From Lachnospiraceae bacterium (lineage in GTDB: Bacteria > Bacillota > Clostridia > Lachnospirales > Lachnospiraceae): 64,000 nt of DNA. This document shows positions 7,523 to 16,671 of this stretch, piece after piece. Made by a program: the position numbers and the translations under genes. Each line of letters opens with the position of its first letter. Position 1 is the first letter of the stretch. Where the stretch lies: the NCBI GenBank assembly GCA_021200995.1, contig JAJQFS010000086.1:62001-126000 (forward strand), written 5' to 3'. Below the pieces are notes generated by a model. That model saw nothing but the letters and a program-made list of their open reading frames with translations. It did not search any database and was not told where the DNA came from.

Positions 7523-9292
7523 ATGTTCAAAGCGATTTCCCGCAGAGATTTTATGAAGGGAATGATGGTTGGAGGCGCAGCATTGGGCTCCGCCGGACTT
7601 CTGGCGGCCTGCGGCAGCTCAAGCTCCAGTGAGAGCAGCAGCTCCAGCGAGGAGTCAAGCTCCAGCGAAGAGAGCAGTTCCACTGAGGCATCAAGCTCCA
7701 GCGAAAGCACTGAGGCATCGACGGAAACAGTTGCCGGCATGGACGGCTGGACCGCTTTTGATGAGAGGGTTACCCTGCAGATCCCGGTGTATGACCGCGG
7801 CAGCTCCAGCAACGGTGTTACTGATGTAGTGGATAATTATTGGACCAACTGGATTCAGGAGAACTTCGGTGATGTGTATAACATCGACGTACAGTTCGTT
7901 GGCATCACCCGCTCCGATGTTATGACCGATTATGGTTTTCTGGCTGCTTCCCAGTCCCTGCCCACCATTCTGATGGAGTATGATTATGACAAGCTGGCCA
8001 CCTGGCAGTCTGAGGGCTATTCCGCTCCATATGACATGGAAGAGTTCAAGACGATTGCTCCTACCTATTATCAGATGATGGTGGATGAGAGCATCGACAG
8101 CTACACGCAGCTGGATGATGAGGACTATCTGATCCTGGGCAAGAGACCTTATGGTAATACCAACTATACTTATGTTACCTTTTATCGTAAGGACTGGCTG
8201 GAGGAGGCCGGCTATACCGAGTATCCGTCCACCGCTTCCGAGTTAAATGACCTGTATGCGAAGCTGGTAGAGAACGGACACAGCGCTCCGCTGGGCGGCA
8301 CGAAAGTATCCGGCGCCGGCATCGACCAGAATTACGCTTACAGAGATTATCCACAGGATGAGGAGACCTGGGTTACCACCGGCGACTATCAGATCCCTGC
8401 ACTGTCCACAGAGGCGCAGAAGAGATTCCTGAAGCTGGAGAATTATCACTACAGCGAGGGCTATACCAACCAGGAATACTATATGAGAGATTCGTCTGAG
8501 GCGCAGTCTGACTTCATCAATGGTCTGGCATTTACCTATTCCTGCTATACCTCTACTACTATTACTGTCCTGGACAGCTTCTATGAGCTCAACCCGGATG
8601 GTGAGCTTGGTGTCTGTGTGTGCAGCAGCGAGTTTATTCAGGATGACACCTGGGGCTCCAACAACTCCTATCGTCCCACCAACGTGTTCGGTACTATGAT
8701 TTCCCGTTCCAGTACTGCTACTGACGATGAGTTTAAGGCGGCTGAGATGTATCTGGAATGGATGTGCCAGGAGGATGTGCTCTTCACCATGCAGTGGGGC
8801 ATTGAGGACATCAACTTTGAGTATGTGGACGGCACGCCGACTGTAATTTCCAGCGACGACTCCAGATATGATGAGACCTATGCGCAGGGCCACAACAACA
8901 ACGTAGACTACTGGATGGTTGTCACTGCTTCCAAGACGCTGGGCACAATTGAGGACGATGTTGCTGCTATCACGCCGCAGGGTGTTCCTCAGGACTTCTA
9001 TCAGGAAATTCTCGACAACTATAATGGACAGAATGATCTCTACAATGCCGGCTACGCCAACTCCGACGCTCTGTTCGGCGCTTCTCTGGAATCAGTCAGT
9101 GAGTATAGCCAGACTCTGTATGATCTGTACACTGAGTATCGTGATCTGCTGGTGATGTGCGATCCGGATGAGTTCGATACCCTGTATGACGATTACAGCC
9201 AGAAGTATCTTGACGCCGGCTATCAGGCGGTTATCGATGAAAGACTGGAACTCTATAACGAGGGCCTGACCACCAAGCTGCCGACAACATAA
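7523..9292 (+). CDS. Extracellular solute-binding lipoprotein of the sugar ABC importer (YtcQ-like), Tat-type signal
   Basis: The 589-residue substrate-binding protein has an AAAAGGAGG site upstream. The N terminus carries SRRDFMKG, a close match to the twin-arginine motif, then a hydrophobic stretch and the lipobox LLAAC (Cys at about 30). A Ser/Glu/Thr-rich linker (about 31-70) probably spaces it from the membrane. The remainder resembles the large YtcQ/LipO type of family 1 binding proteins (about 500-560 residues). It follows the two permeases and is closed by a strong terminator, so it completes the importer, probably for pectin-derived oligosaccharides. The substrate is inferred from neighbours. 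Confidence 0.9.
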   Translation: MFKAISRRDFMKGMMVGGAALGSAGLLAACGSSSSSESSSSSEESSSSEESSSTEASSSSESTEASTETVAGMDGWTAFDERVTLQIPVYDRGSSSNGVTDVVDNYWTNWIQENFGDVYNIDVQFVGITRSDVMTDYGFLAASQSLPTILMEYDYDKLATWQSEGYSAPYDMEEFKTIAPTYYQMMVDESIDSYTQLDDEDYLILGKRPYGNTNYTYVTFYRKDWLEEAGYTEYPSTASELNDLYAKLVENGHSAPLGGTKVSGAGIDQNYAYRDYPQDEETWVTTGDYQIPALSTEAQKRFLKLENYHYSEGYTNQEYYMRDSSEAQSDFINGLAFTYSCYTSTTITVLDSFYELNPDGELGVCVCSSEFIQDDTWGSNNSYRPTNVFGTMISRSSTATDDEFKAAEMYLEWMCQEDVLFTMQWGIEDINFEYVDGTPTVISSDDSRYDETYAQGHNNNVDYWMVVTASKTLGTIEDDVAAITPQGVPQDFYQEILDNYNGQNDLYNAGYANSDALFGASLESVSEYSQTLYDLYTEYRDLLVMCDPDEFDTLYDDYSQKYLDAGYQAVIDERLELYNEGLTTKLPTT

Positions 9293-9365
9293 AATGGCCA
9301 GAACGCTTTTACAGTAACTGAATAATTTTATCGCGGTCTTTTGTAAAAAGAACGGATGAGCAGTA

Positions 9366-9406
9366 ATCCTCCGGCTTAATTTGAATGTTTAGGCCGGAGG
9401 ATTTTT
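9366..9406 (+). terminator. Strong terminator after the binding-protein gene
   Basis: A perfect 10-bp stem ATCCTCCGGC/GCCGGAGGAT has a 17-base loop and is followed by five T residues. It separates the transporter operon from the glycosidase genes. Confidence 0.9.
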
Positions 9407-9429
9407 CTGATTGAAATATTATATGACAC

Positions 9430-9458
9430 TTGCGGTTAGAAAAAGAGAAAGCTATAAT
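9430..9458 (+). promoter_or_regulatory. Sigma-A-type promoter of the GH105 gene
   Basis: TTGCGG (9430-9435) and a perfect TATAAT (9453-9458) are 17 bases apart. The transcript would start near 9465, about 70 bases before the GH105 start codon. Confidence 0.8.
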
Positions 9459-9536
9459 GAATTCGAAAATGACAGAAGAAAATTCTGTTGTAAAATAGAT
9501 GATGTCATCTGAAGACACAGTCAATAGGAGGCGGCT

Positions 9537-10589
9537 ATGGCAAAACTGGAATTTGACAGACAGGAAATTGAGGAAGTAATTGATAAGGTAGTCAGAAAGA
9601 CCATGAATATGGATCTGACCTGGGACTGGCCCTGCGGGGTCGCGTATTATGGCGTCAGTGAGGCATATGAGAAGAGCGGAAAGGAAGAATATCTGACTCT
9701 GTTAAAGGACAGGGTAGATGAACTGATTGATCTGGGGCTCCCGAAAGTATGGACGGTGAATGCCTGCGCTATGGGACACTGTCTGGTGACCCTGTATCAG
9801 GCAACCGGAGAGGAGAGATACCATGAAATCCTTATGTCCAAGATTGATTATCTGAAACATGACGCGCTCCGCTTCGGGGATCATGTCCTGCAGCACACCG
9901 TTTCAGCCAACAACGATTTCCCGGAGCAGGCTTGGGCAGATACCCTGTTCATGGCGGCGTTCCTGCTGCTGCGCGTGGGCGTGATGGAGAAGGATCAGGA
10001 GCTGATCGACGACGCCCTGAATCAGTGGTACTGGCATATTGAGTATCTGCAGGATCCGGCCAGCGGTTTTTATTATCACGGCTATGATAATATTGCCAAA
10101 AACCATATGTCCGGTATCTACTGGGGACGTGCCAACGCCTGGGCGGCATACACGATGTCCAAGGTGGGCGGTATCCTCCCGCAGTGCTACCTGTATCCGA
10201 AGTACCTGGAGATCGCCGGTTCCTTAAATGAGCAGCTGGCGGCATTAAAGACTGTACAGACCGAGAACGGCCTCTGGAGAACCGTTCTGGATGATCCGGA
10301 ATCCTATGAGGAGATCTCCGCATCCGCCGGTATCACGGCGGCCATGCTGGAACGCGGCAATGTCCTGCATACCAAGTATATCAATAAAGCCATTAAAGGG
10401 CTGCTCGCTAATATCAGCGCGGACGGCAAGGTTATGAATGTGTCAGGCGGAACTGCGGTCATGAATGACAAAGAGGGCTACCGCGGCATTCCGAAGCGCT
10501 GGATTCAGGGCTGGGGCCAGGGACTGGTGCTGGCGTTCTTCTCGACACTTCTGGTATCTGATCAGATTCAGAAGGACGGTGCTCTGTAA
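9537..10589 (+). CDS. Unsaturated rhamnogalacturonyl hydrolase (GH105/GH88 family, YteR/YesR-like)
   Basis: The 350-residue protein has AGGAGG seven to eight bases before its ATG. It has the (alpha/alpha)6-barrel pattern of GH88/GH105, with the active-site Asp expected in QAWADTLFM (D135, equivalent to the catalytic Asp of Bacillus YteR). The GIYWGRANAW segment (about 194-203) lines the pocket in this family. These enzymes hydrate the unsaturated galacturonyl residue that pectate/rhamnogalacturonan lyases leave at the end of oligosaccharides, releasing the terminal sugar. There is no signal peptide, so it is cytoplasmic. It has its own promoter after the transporter terminator and precedes the GH112 gene. 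Confidence 0.9.
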   Translation: MAKLEFDRQEIEEVIDKVVRKTMNMDLTWDWPCGVAYYGVSEAYEKSGKEEYLTLLKDRVDELIDLGLPKVWTVNACAMGHCLVTLYQATGEERYHEILMSKIDYLKHDALRFGDHVLQHTVSANNDFPEQAWADTLFMAAFLLLRVGVMEKDQELIDDALNQWYWHIEYLQDPASGFYYHGYDNIAKNHMSGIYWGRANAWAAYTMSKVGGILPQCYLYPKYLEIAGSLNEQLAALKTVQTENGLWRTVLDDPESYEEISASAGITAAMLERGNVLHTKYINKAIKGLLANISADGKVMNVSGGTAVMNDKEGYRGIPKRWIQGWGQGLVLAFFSTLLVSDQIQKDGAL

Positions 10590-10597
10590 TATTGGCT

Positions 10598-10773
10598 GTA
10601 ACAGTTCAGAGCAGCAGCGAAATGAAAAGACAGACTGTGCAGATTTATCTGCTAAAGGCTGTATTTTCATTTCGGGATGGGCGGAACGCCCATTAAGCCT
10701 CAGACATATGACGCATAAGCGGCATATAGCCTTTGAAAAAGGCGGTCTGTGGCCTGCTATTCTGAACAGTTAC
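10598..10773. repeat. Large imperfect palindromic intergenic element with nested hairpins
   Basis: The outer arms are 20 bases long (10598-10617 and 10754-10773) and match inverted at 17 of 20 positions. Inside lie a perfect 11-bp pair CGAAATGAAAA/TTTTCATTTCG (10618-10628, 10664-10674) with an inner GCAGA/TCTGC pair, a perfect ATGGGC/GCCCAT hairpin (10677-10693), and GCCTTT/AAAGGC (about 10730-10744). It fills nearly the whole gap between GH105 and GH112. It could be a small non-coding mobile repeat or a structured mRNA region. Its outer arm ends 13 bases before the GGGAGG of the next gene. Confidence 0.6.
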
Positions 10774-10796
10774 TATCGGTTTTGATGGGAGGAAAT

Positions 10797-12950
10797 ATGT
10801 CAAAGACAAAAGGCGGTTTTACCCTGCCGGGTGAATCAGGGTATGAAGAACTTACGTTACAAATGGCTGAAAAATGGGGCGCTGATGTCATCCGTGACAG
10901 TGACGGAACGGTTCTGTCGGATGAGATTGTTCACTCCGGTTATGGTATTTATTCCACGATCTGCATTATCCGCGACCACAACGAGTGGGCAAAGGAGAAT
11001 CAGGATAAGCTGCAGCAGACGTTTCTCTGTACACCAGCGGAAGTGGCGGTGGGAGAGACGGTTACCATTTCCCTGATGGCGAATTTCTTTGAGGAGCAGT
11101 TCAGGGTCAATGATTCTGCGGCCGCGATGAAATACTGGCAGGTTTACGACAGGACGACAAATGAGCTCATGGACGCTTCTCAGTGGAGTTATGATGCTGA
11201 GGCCGGTTCCGTGACTGTGAAGGATATTACACCGTTCCACAAATATACCGTGAGTTTCCTGGCCTATCGTATCTGGGAAGAAATCTCCATGTACAATCAC
11301 ACCACCAATCACTGGGACAAGGAGCATCTGATGCAGATCGATCCCAGGTATCCGGAAACCCAGGAATATATGCTTTCCTGGATGAAAAACTGGTGTGAGA
11401 CGCATCCGGATACGACGGTGGTACGCTTTACCTCCATGTTTTATAATTTTGTCTGGATCTGGGGCGCGGATGAGCGCAACCGTACTTTGTTTTCGGACTG
11501 GGGCTCCTATGATTTCACGGTCAGTGAGCTGGCGCTGGATCAGTTCGCGGAGCAGTATGGTTACAGCCTGACTGCCGAGGATTTCATCAACAAAGGCGAC
11601 CTGCATGTGACGCATATGCCCGGCAATCCGAAGAAAGCGGACTGGATGGCGTTCATCAATGATTTCGTCATTTCCTTCGGCAAAAAGCTGATCGCCATGG
11701 TGCACGAGTACGGCAAAAAAGCCTATGTATTTTATGATGACAGCTGGGTGGGCGTGGAGCCCTACAACGGCCGCTTTCAGGAATTCGGCTTTGACGGCCT
11801 GATCAAATGCGTGTTCTCCGGCTATGAGGCCCGTCTGTGCGCCGGTGTCGATGTACCGACCCATGAGCTTCGTCTGCATCCGTATCTGTTTCCGACAGGT
11901 CTGGGCGGAGCGCCCACCTTCATGGAGGGCGGCAATCCGACTCTGGATGCCAAAAAATACTGGAACAGCGTGCGCAGAGCCCTGCTGCGCGTAAAAATTG
12001 ACCGGATTGGCCTGGGCGGATATCTGTCCCTGACGCTGCCGTTCCCGGATTTCAACGACTACATTGAGAAGGTGGCGGATGAATTCCGCCTGATTAAGAC
12101 CTTCCATGAGCAGGGCAAGCCTTATACGATTCAGACAAAAGTGGCGGTGCTGCACAGCTGGGGCAAACTGCGCTCCTGGACCTTGTCCGGACACTTCCAT
12201 GAGACCTATATGCATGATCTGATTCATATTAATGAAGCGCTTTCCGGACTTCCTGTGGATGTCAGCTTCATCAGTTTTGAAGATGTGAAAAACGGTGCGC
12301 TGAAAGATGTGGATGTGGTCATCAACGCCGGTTATGCGGGCAGTGCCTGGAGCGGCGGAGACGCATGGAAAGACGATGAGCTTGTGACTATTATGACAAA
12401 GTGGGCCTATGAGGGCGGTACCTTCATCGGCGTGAATGAACCTTCCGCCGTGACCGGCTATGACAACTATTTCCGCATGTCCCATGTCCTGGGCGTGGAT
12501 GAAGATACCGGCGCGAAGGTCTGCCACGGCAAGTGGAGCTTCACGGCGGCGGATCCGGAAGGCATCCTGCCCGAAGGCGCCTGTGTGGAAAAGAAAGAAC
12601 ATCGCTTCCTGACGGATGGAAAGACGAAAGTTTTGCTGGCTGATGGAGAGGACCCGCTCATTACCATGCACGATTTCGGAAAGGGCAGAGGCATTTACAT
12701 GTCCTCCTTCCAGATCAACCTCGCGAACACCCGTATGCTCTATCAGATGATCCGCTACGCGGGCGGCGAAGGCCTCACCGGCGATTACATGACCGACAAC
12801 TTAAACTGTGAGTGCGCTTACTATCCCGGCAGCCACAAACTGGTGGTCATTAATAACAGCGACACAAAGCAGACAACCAGTATTCCAACCCCTCAGGGCG
12901 TACAGACAGTTACGCTGGATGCGTATGATACGCTGGTTATGGAATTGTAG
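10797..12950 (+). CDS. GH112 beta-galactoside phosphorylase (candidate D-galactosyl-1,4-L-rhamnose phosphorylase)
   Basis: The 717-residue protein starts at an ATG four bases after GGGAGG. Similarity to GH112 runs through the whole length: an N-terminal TIM-barrel region with FTSMFYNFVWIWG and the conserved FYDDSWVGVEPY, whose Asp (D314/D315) aligns by position with the general acid Asp313 of the Bifidobacterium enzyme, then a glutamine-amidotransferase-like middle domain and a small C-terminal beta domain. GH112 enzymes split beta-galactosides with phosphate to alpha-galactose 1-phosphate. Known members act on lacto-N-biose/galacto-N-biose or on galactosyl-1,4-rhamnose. Flanking pectin genes favour the rhamnose type, since galactan side chains are attached to rhamnose in rhamnogalacturonan I. 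Cytoplasmic; no signal peptide. Confidence 0.9.
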   Translation: MSKTKGGFTLPGESGYEELTLQMAEKWGADVIRDSDGTVLSDEIVHSGYGIYSTICIIRDHNEWAKENQDKLQQTFLCTPAEVAVGETVTISLMANFFEEQFRVNDSAAAMKYWQVYDRTTNELMDASQWSYDAEAGSVTVKDITPFHKYTVSFLAYRIWEEISMYNHTTNHWDKEHLMQIDPRYPETQEYMLSWMKNWCETHPDTTVVRFTSMFYNFVWIWGADERNRTLFSDWGSYDFTVSELALDQFAEQYGYSLTAEDFINKGDLHVTHMPGNPKKADWMAFINDFVISFGKKLIAMVHEYGKKAYVFYDDSWVGVEPYNGRFQEFGFDGLIKCVFSGYEARLCAGVDVPTHELRLHPYLFPTGLGGAPTFMEGGNPTLDAKKYWNSVRRALLRVKIDRIGLGGYLSLTLPFPDFNDYIEKVADEFRLIKTFHEQGKPYTIQTKVAVLHSWGKLRSWTLSGHFHETYMHDLIHINEALSGLPVDVSFISFEDVKNGALKDVDVVINAGYAGSAWSGGDAWKDDELVTIMTKWAYEGGTFIGVNEPSAVTGYDNYFRMSHVLGVDEDTGAKVCHGKWSFTAADPEGILPEGACVEKKEHRFLTDGKTKVLLADGEDPLITMHDFGKGRGIYMSSFQINLANTRMLYQMIRYAGGEGLTGDYMTDNLNCECAYYPGSHKLVVINNSDTKQTTSIPTPQGVQTVTLDAYDTLVMEL

Positions 12951-13011
12951 CATATAACCTATACAATTCGTAATTTCCACGCGACACTTTTGCTATATAG
13001 AAAGGAAACTT

Positions 13012-14514
13012 ATGGCTAAAATCTACATCAACGAGACCAACAAAATAAGCCACATCAACCCCGAACTCTACGGCCAGTTCTCCGAACACCTCGGCCGCTG
13101 CATCTACGAAGGCCTCTACGTTGGCGAAGACTCCGACATCCCCAACGTCAACGGCATGCGCACAGACGTCATAGAAGCCTTAAAAAAAATCCATGTCCCC
13201 GTCCTGCGCTGGCCCGGCGGCTGCTTTGCCGATGAGTACCACTGGAAGGACGGCATCGGCCCTAAGGAGCAGAGAAAAAAGATGATCAACACCCACTGGG
13301 GCGGCGTCGTGGAAGACAACAGCTTTGGTACCCACGAATACTTTGAACTCTGCCGCCAGCTGGGCTGCAAAACCTATATCAACGGCAACGTGGGCAGCGG
13401 CACTGTCCAGGAGATGAGCGAATGGGTGGAGTATATGACCTTCAACGGCGTCTCTCCGATGGCGGATCTGCGTGCCGCAAACGGACATGAAGCCCCCTGG
13501 AAAGTCGATATTTTCGGTGTCGGCAACGAGAGCTGGGGCTGCGGCGGCAACATGAGGCCCACCTATTACGGCGACCTGTACCGCAGATATCAGACCTACG
13601 TGCGTAATTACAACGCGGACGCGCCGATCTTAAAGGTCACCTGCGGACCCAACGTGAACGACTATGAGTGGACCGAGAAGGTGCTGGATACCTGTTTCAA
13701 CCCCAGTCCCTGCCACCTGCACGGCTTTATGGATTACCTGAGCCTGCATTATTATACGACACCGGGACCATGGGAGCATAAGGGGAGCGCCACGGAATTC
13801 TCCGCGGAGGAGTATTATTGCACACTGCATAAGGCGCTTTACATGGAAGAACTTGTGGAGAAACACGGCGCCATCATGGACCGCTATGATCCGGAGAAAA
13901 AGATCGGCCTCGCGGTGGACGAGTGGGGCACCTGGTTTGATGTGGAGCCGGGGACCAATCCAGGCTTTCTGTATCAGCAGAATACGATGCGGGACGCGCT
14001 GGTGGCCGCGGTTACCCTGAATATCTTCAATCAGCATTCTGACCGCGTGAAGCTGGCCTGTATCGCGCAGATGGTCAACGTCCTGCAGTCCATGATTCTG
14101 ACAGACAAAGAGAAAATGCTGCTTACCCCTACTTATCATGTCTTCCATATGTATCGCAGCCATCAGGATTCGGATCTTGTGGAGAACAAAATCGAGGGAG
14201 TAAAAACAGAGGGCGGCGCGATGTATGAAGTGCCAGTGCTGCAGCAGTCCGTTTCCGTTGACAAAGACGGAGTATTGACACTGACAGTTGCAAACCTTTC
14301 CCTGGAACAGTCCTGTCCTGTTGAGGTGTCTTTTAAAAAGCTGACACCTGGATTGGTTCAGGCAAGCATCCTTACGGATGAAAAAGATGCCTGTAACACA
14401 TTTGACAGGCCTGACAGAGTCGTGGAGCGAAGCTTTGATGACGTAACTGTTGTGGAGCGAGGACTTAAATTTGTCATTCCGCCCTGTTCAGTGGTGAGCC
14501 TGAGAATCAGGTAA
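13012..14514 (+). CDS. Alpha-N-arabinofuranosidase (GH51)
   Basis: The 500-residue intracellular retaining glycosidase is the usual family length. The acid/base Glu is in GNESWG (E173) and the nucleophile Glu in VDEWGTW (E304). [19 protein letters not shown] is a family signature. AAAGGAAACTT precedes the ATG. It releases terminal L-arabinofuranose from arabinan and arabino-oligosaccharides, which decorate rhamnogalacturonan I, so it fits the cluster. The first roughly 700 bases use C-ending codons far more than the rest of the gene and its neighbours, which may reflect recombination. A strong terminator ends the unit. Confidence 0.94.
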   Translation: MAKIYINETNKISHINPELYGQFSEHLGRCIYEGLYVGEDSDIPNVNGMRTDVIEALKKIHVPVLRWPGGCFADEYHWKDGIGPKEQRKKMINTHWGGVVEDNSFGTHEYFELCRQLGCKTYINGNVGSGTVQEMSEWVEYMTFNGVSPMADLRAANGHEAPWKVDIFGVGNESWGCGGNMRPTYYGDLYRRYQTYVRNYNADAPILKVTCGPNVNDYEWTEKVLDTCFNPSPCHLHGFMDYLSLHYYTTPGPWEHKGSATEFSAEEYYCTLHKALYMEELVEKHGAIMDRYDPEKKIGLAVDEWGTWFDVEPGTNPGFLYQQNTMRDALVAAVTLNIFNQHSDRVKLACIAQMVNVLQSMILTDKEKMLLTPTYHVFHMYRSHQDSDLVENKIEGVKTEGGAMYEVPVLQQSVSVDKDGVLTLTVANLSLEQSCPVEVSFKKLTPGLVQASILTDEKDACNTFDRPDRVVERSFDDVTVVERGLKFVIPPCSVVSLRIR

Positions 14515-14571
14515 ATACCTCTTTCTGTAAAGGCACAGGGTGACATTACCAGAAAATGAATTGCCATATCG

Positions 14572-14603
14572 AATCCTCCGGTTTAAAAACCGGGGGATTT
14601 TTT
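14572..14603 (+). terminator. Terminator of the pectin cluster
   Basis: A 13-bp stem AATCCTCCGGTTT/AAACCGGGGGATT (one G-T pair) with a two-base centre runs into a stretch of T residues (14598-14603). It closes the GH105-GH112-GH51 transcript. Confidence 0.9.
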
Positions 14604-14619
14604 CAGAGCAAAAATGTCC

Positions 14620-14648
14620 TTGAGGAATAAAGAAAAGTACAGTATAAT
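14620..14648 (+). promoter_or_regulatory. Sigma-A-type promoter of the tandem membrane-protein genes
   Basis: TTGAGG (14620-14625) and a perfect TATAAT (14643-14648) are separated by 17 bases, about 50 bases ahead of the first gene. Confidence 0.78.
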
Positions 14649-14698
14649 GAGACCGACTGAAAAAGACAGGAATCGACGTAGCACGGGAGAAAGTAAAA

Positions 14699-16645
14699 AT
14701 GTCAGCTGTTTGGGGAATATTCCGGAAAACATTAAAGGACAACATTGTATTCAGAATCATCTTTATGATAGAGTGCTTCGTTCTTTTCACCATGATGATA
14801 AACTGCCTGCGGGCCCGCTGCGACTACTCTTTTGCCTCTGATAATCTGTACACGCCCAGCGGACTGGGAGACTGGGTCACGGATGAAAACGGAACCGGAT
14901 ATCAGGCCGCAAGCAGTGAAGCGCTGGGAGATAATATTCTGGTCAATACAGATTTTTTTGTGCTTTATCCCGGGTCTTACTGTGTCAAGGTGGTATATAC
15001 CTCTCAGGTGAGCTACCTGGAAGAATCGAATTTTGCTGTCGGAACGGGCTATCTGAATCTGAACGGAAGCCATGAGGGCATCTACTATCGGTTTGACAGT
15101 ATGCTGCTTCGGGATGGATTAAACAGCGTGGAACAGACCCTGCAGGTGACATCGCCGTGGAAAATCAGTGATTTTCAGATGACCCTTTCTTATAGCGGGC
15201 AGGGGAGTCTTACCGTTTATTCCATTGAGATTACAGAGAACGTACTTTACAAATGCCTTATTCTGGCCGGAGTCTTTTTGTTTTTTATTCTTCTGGATAT
15301 ATTCATTTATCTGATGTTTATGGGCAGCGGCTATCCGTATATCAAAGAGCTTGGCGTGCTGACGTTGATTTGTACGGCTGCCTGCCTTCCTTTTCTCACT
15401 GACTGGATTTTTGCGGGAGAGGATTCTACATTCTGGGCGGCCCAGATCCGCCTGCTTGCCGAGGAGCTGTTTGGAGGAAATGATTTTTCATCCGTCCGGA
15501 GCATGCTGACAGACAGCAACGGATACACGGCGGCTTCAACGTATGGATCGCTGTTTATGCTTCTTCCGGCACTTTTGTTTCGCTGTGGATTTTCCCTGAC
15601 ATTTGCTTATAATTTTTATATCTGCATTGTATCGGTTGCAACCTGCCTGGTTACGTATTACTGCGCGTTTCTCATCTTTGAAAAAAGCAATCCGGCGCTG
15701 CTTGCTTCGGCGCTGTATACGTTAAGCGCCCCGAGGCTCACATCCATTCTTTCCCTGGCGTCTTTGGGAGAGATGACGGCAATGACATTTTTCCCTTTGG
15801 TGCTGCTGGGCTTCTATCAGATTTATTCCGCTCCGCGGGGAGAGAAAATTTTTTTTGTCAGATATGTGCCCGCTGTAATTGGCCTGATCGGAGTTTTCAA
15901 TTCCTGTGTGCCGATATTCTGGATGACATGCCTGCTCATCCTGATTTGCTGCGTGATTATGATCAAAAAGACTGTACAACTGCCAAGGATTGCCGCCCTG
16001 GCAAAGACTGCGGCCTGTACGGGACTTTTCAACCTGCTTTCGGTCATACTCGGCCTGACATCTGCCGGGAAATCATTGTCTGAAGGGAGTATTGCCTGGG
16101 AGGACGGCGCTTATCTGCTTCAGATTTTTAACGCTGTAGTATCGAATGATCAGCCTGGGTATTATGAGACAGGCGATGCAGCTGGAGCGGTTTCTAAGTC
16201 AATCGGTTTTTCGGTGACATTTGGTCTGATCCTGTTTCTTGTTTATCTTATTAAAAAAAGGTGGAAGGGCGGCAGTCTGACGCAAAAGAGCGCCGGCTTT
16301 GCGTCTCTGTGCTGGGGAATGGCATTGTTTACCATTGTTTTATCCAGTGTTTATCTGTTTTATGATTATCTGGATTTTCTGCCTGGGCAGTTCCTTTCTG
16401 TGCTGTCAGGACGGCTTGCTCCCTCAGGCTGGCTGCCTTTTGCAGTGCTGTTCGGTATTTTCTGTACCTGTGGGATCGCGGACAGTACAGAATTAAAAGA
16501 TATTTTCCAGGGAGTACCGGTTATTTTACTCCTGTGTATGACACTGACTCTGAACACAGGACAGATTTATTCGGATCAGATGCAAACCTCCTCCATGGAA
16601 CGGCTCTCTGATAACCTGTATGAATACATAAATTTACAGCAGTGA
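14699..16645 (+). CDS. Polytopic membrane protein, decayed paralog of the next gene (PTPS-related/YfhO-like)
   Basis: The 648-residue protein has an N-terminal membrane anchor, an extracytoplasmic beta-rich domain (about 40-180) and about ten further membrane segments. It is clearly paralogous to the following gene: both share GVLTLICTAA-type, SLTFAYNFYIC-type and NPALLASALYT segments. At the position where the paralog has DFAFHVNRI, this copy has DSTFWAAQI (D242, W246), so the likely functional His and Arg are gone. It also lacks the paralog's C-terminal extracytoplasmic domain of about 130 residues. GGGAG lies nine bases before the ATG. The function is unknown; the fold resembles GT-C-type or '6-pyruvoyl-tetrahydropterin synthase-related' membrane proteins. 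Confidence 0.7.
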   Translation: MSAVWGIFRKTLKDNIVFRIIFMIECFVLFTMMINCLRARCDYSFASDNLYTPSGLGDWVTDENGTGYQAASSEALGDNILVNTDFFVLYPGSYCVKVVYTSQVSYLEESNFAVGTGYLNLNGSHEGIYYRFDSMLLRDGLNSVEQTLQVTSPWKISDFQMTLSYSGQGSLTVYSIEITENVLYKCLILAGVFLFFILLDIFIYLMFMGSGYPYIKELGVLTLICTAACLPFLTDWIFAGEDSTFWAAQIRLLAEELFGGNDFSSVRSMLTDSNGYTAASTYGSLFMLLPALLFRCGFSLTFAYNFYICIVSVATCLVTYYCAFLIFEKSNPALLASALYTLSAPRLTSILSLASLGEMTAMTFFPLVLLGFYQIYSAPRGEKIFFVRYVPAVIGLIGVFNSCVPIFWMTCLLILICCVIMIKKTVQLPRIAALAKTAACTGLFNLLSVILGLTSAGKSLSEGSIAWEDGAYLLQIFNAVVSNDQPGYYETGDAAGAVSKSIGFSVTFGLILFLVYLIKKRWKGGSLTQKSAGFASLCWGMALFTIVLSSVYLFYDYLDFLPGQFLSVLSGRLAPSGWLPFAVLFGIFCTCGIADSTELKDIFQGVPVILLLCMTLTLNTGQIYSDQMQTSSMERLSDNLYEYINLQQ

Positions 16646-16671
16646 ACATCCACTTTTGGAGAGGCGGACAA

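Noticed and set aside
10857..12671. A 604-residue frame antisense to the GH112 gene
   Set aside because: It is the mirror of a strongly conserved enzyme gene, with His/Arg/Gln-rich composition and no ribosome site.
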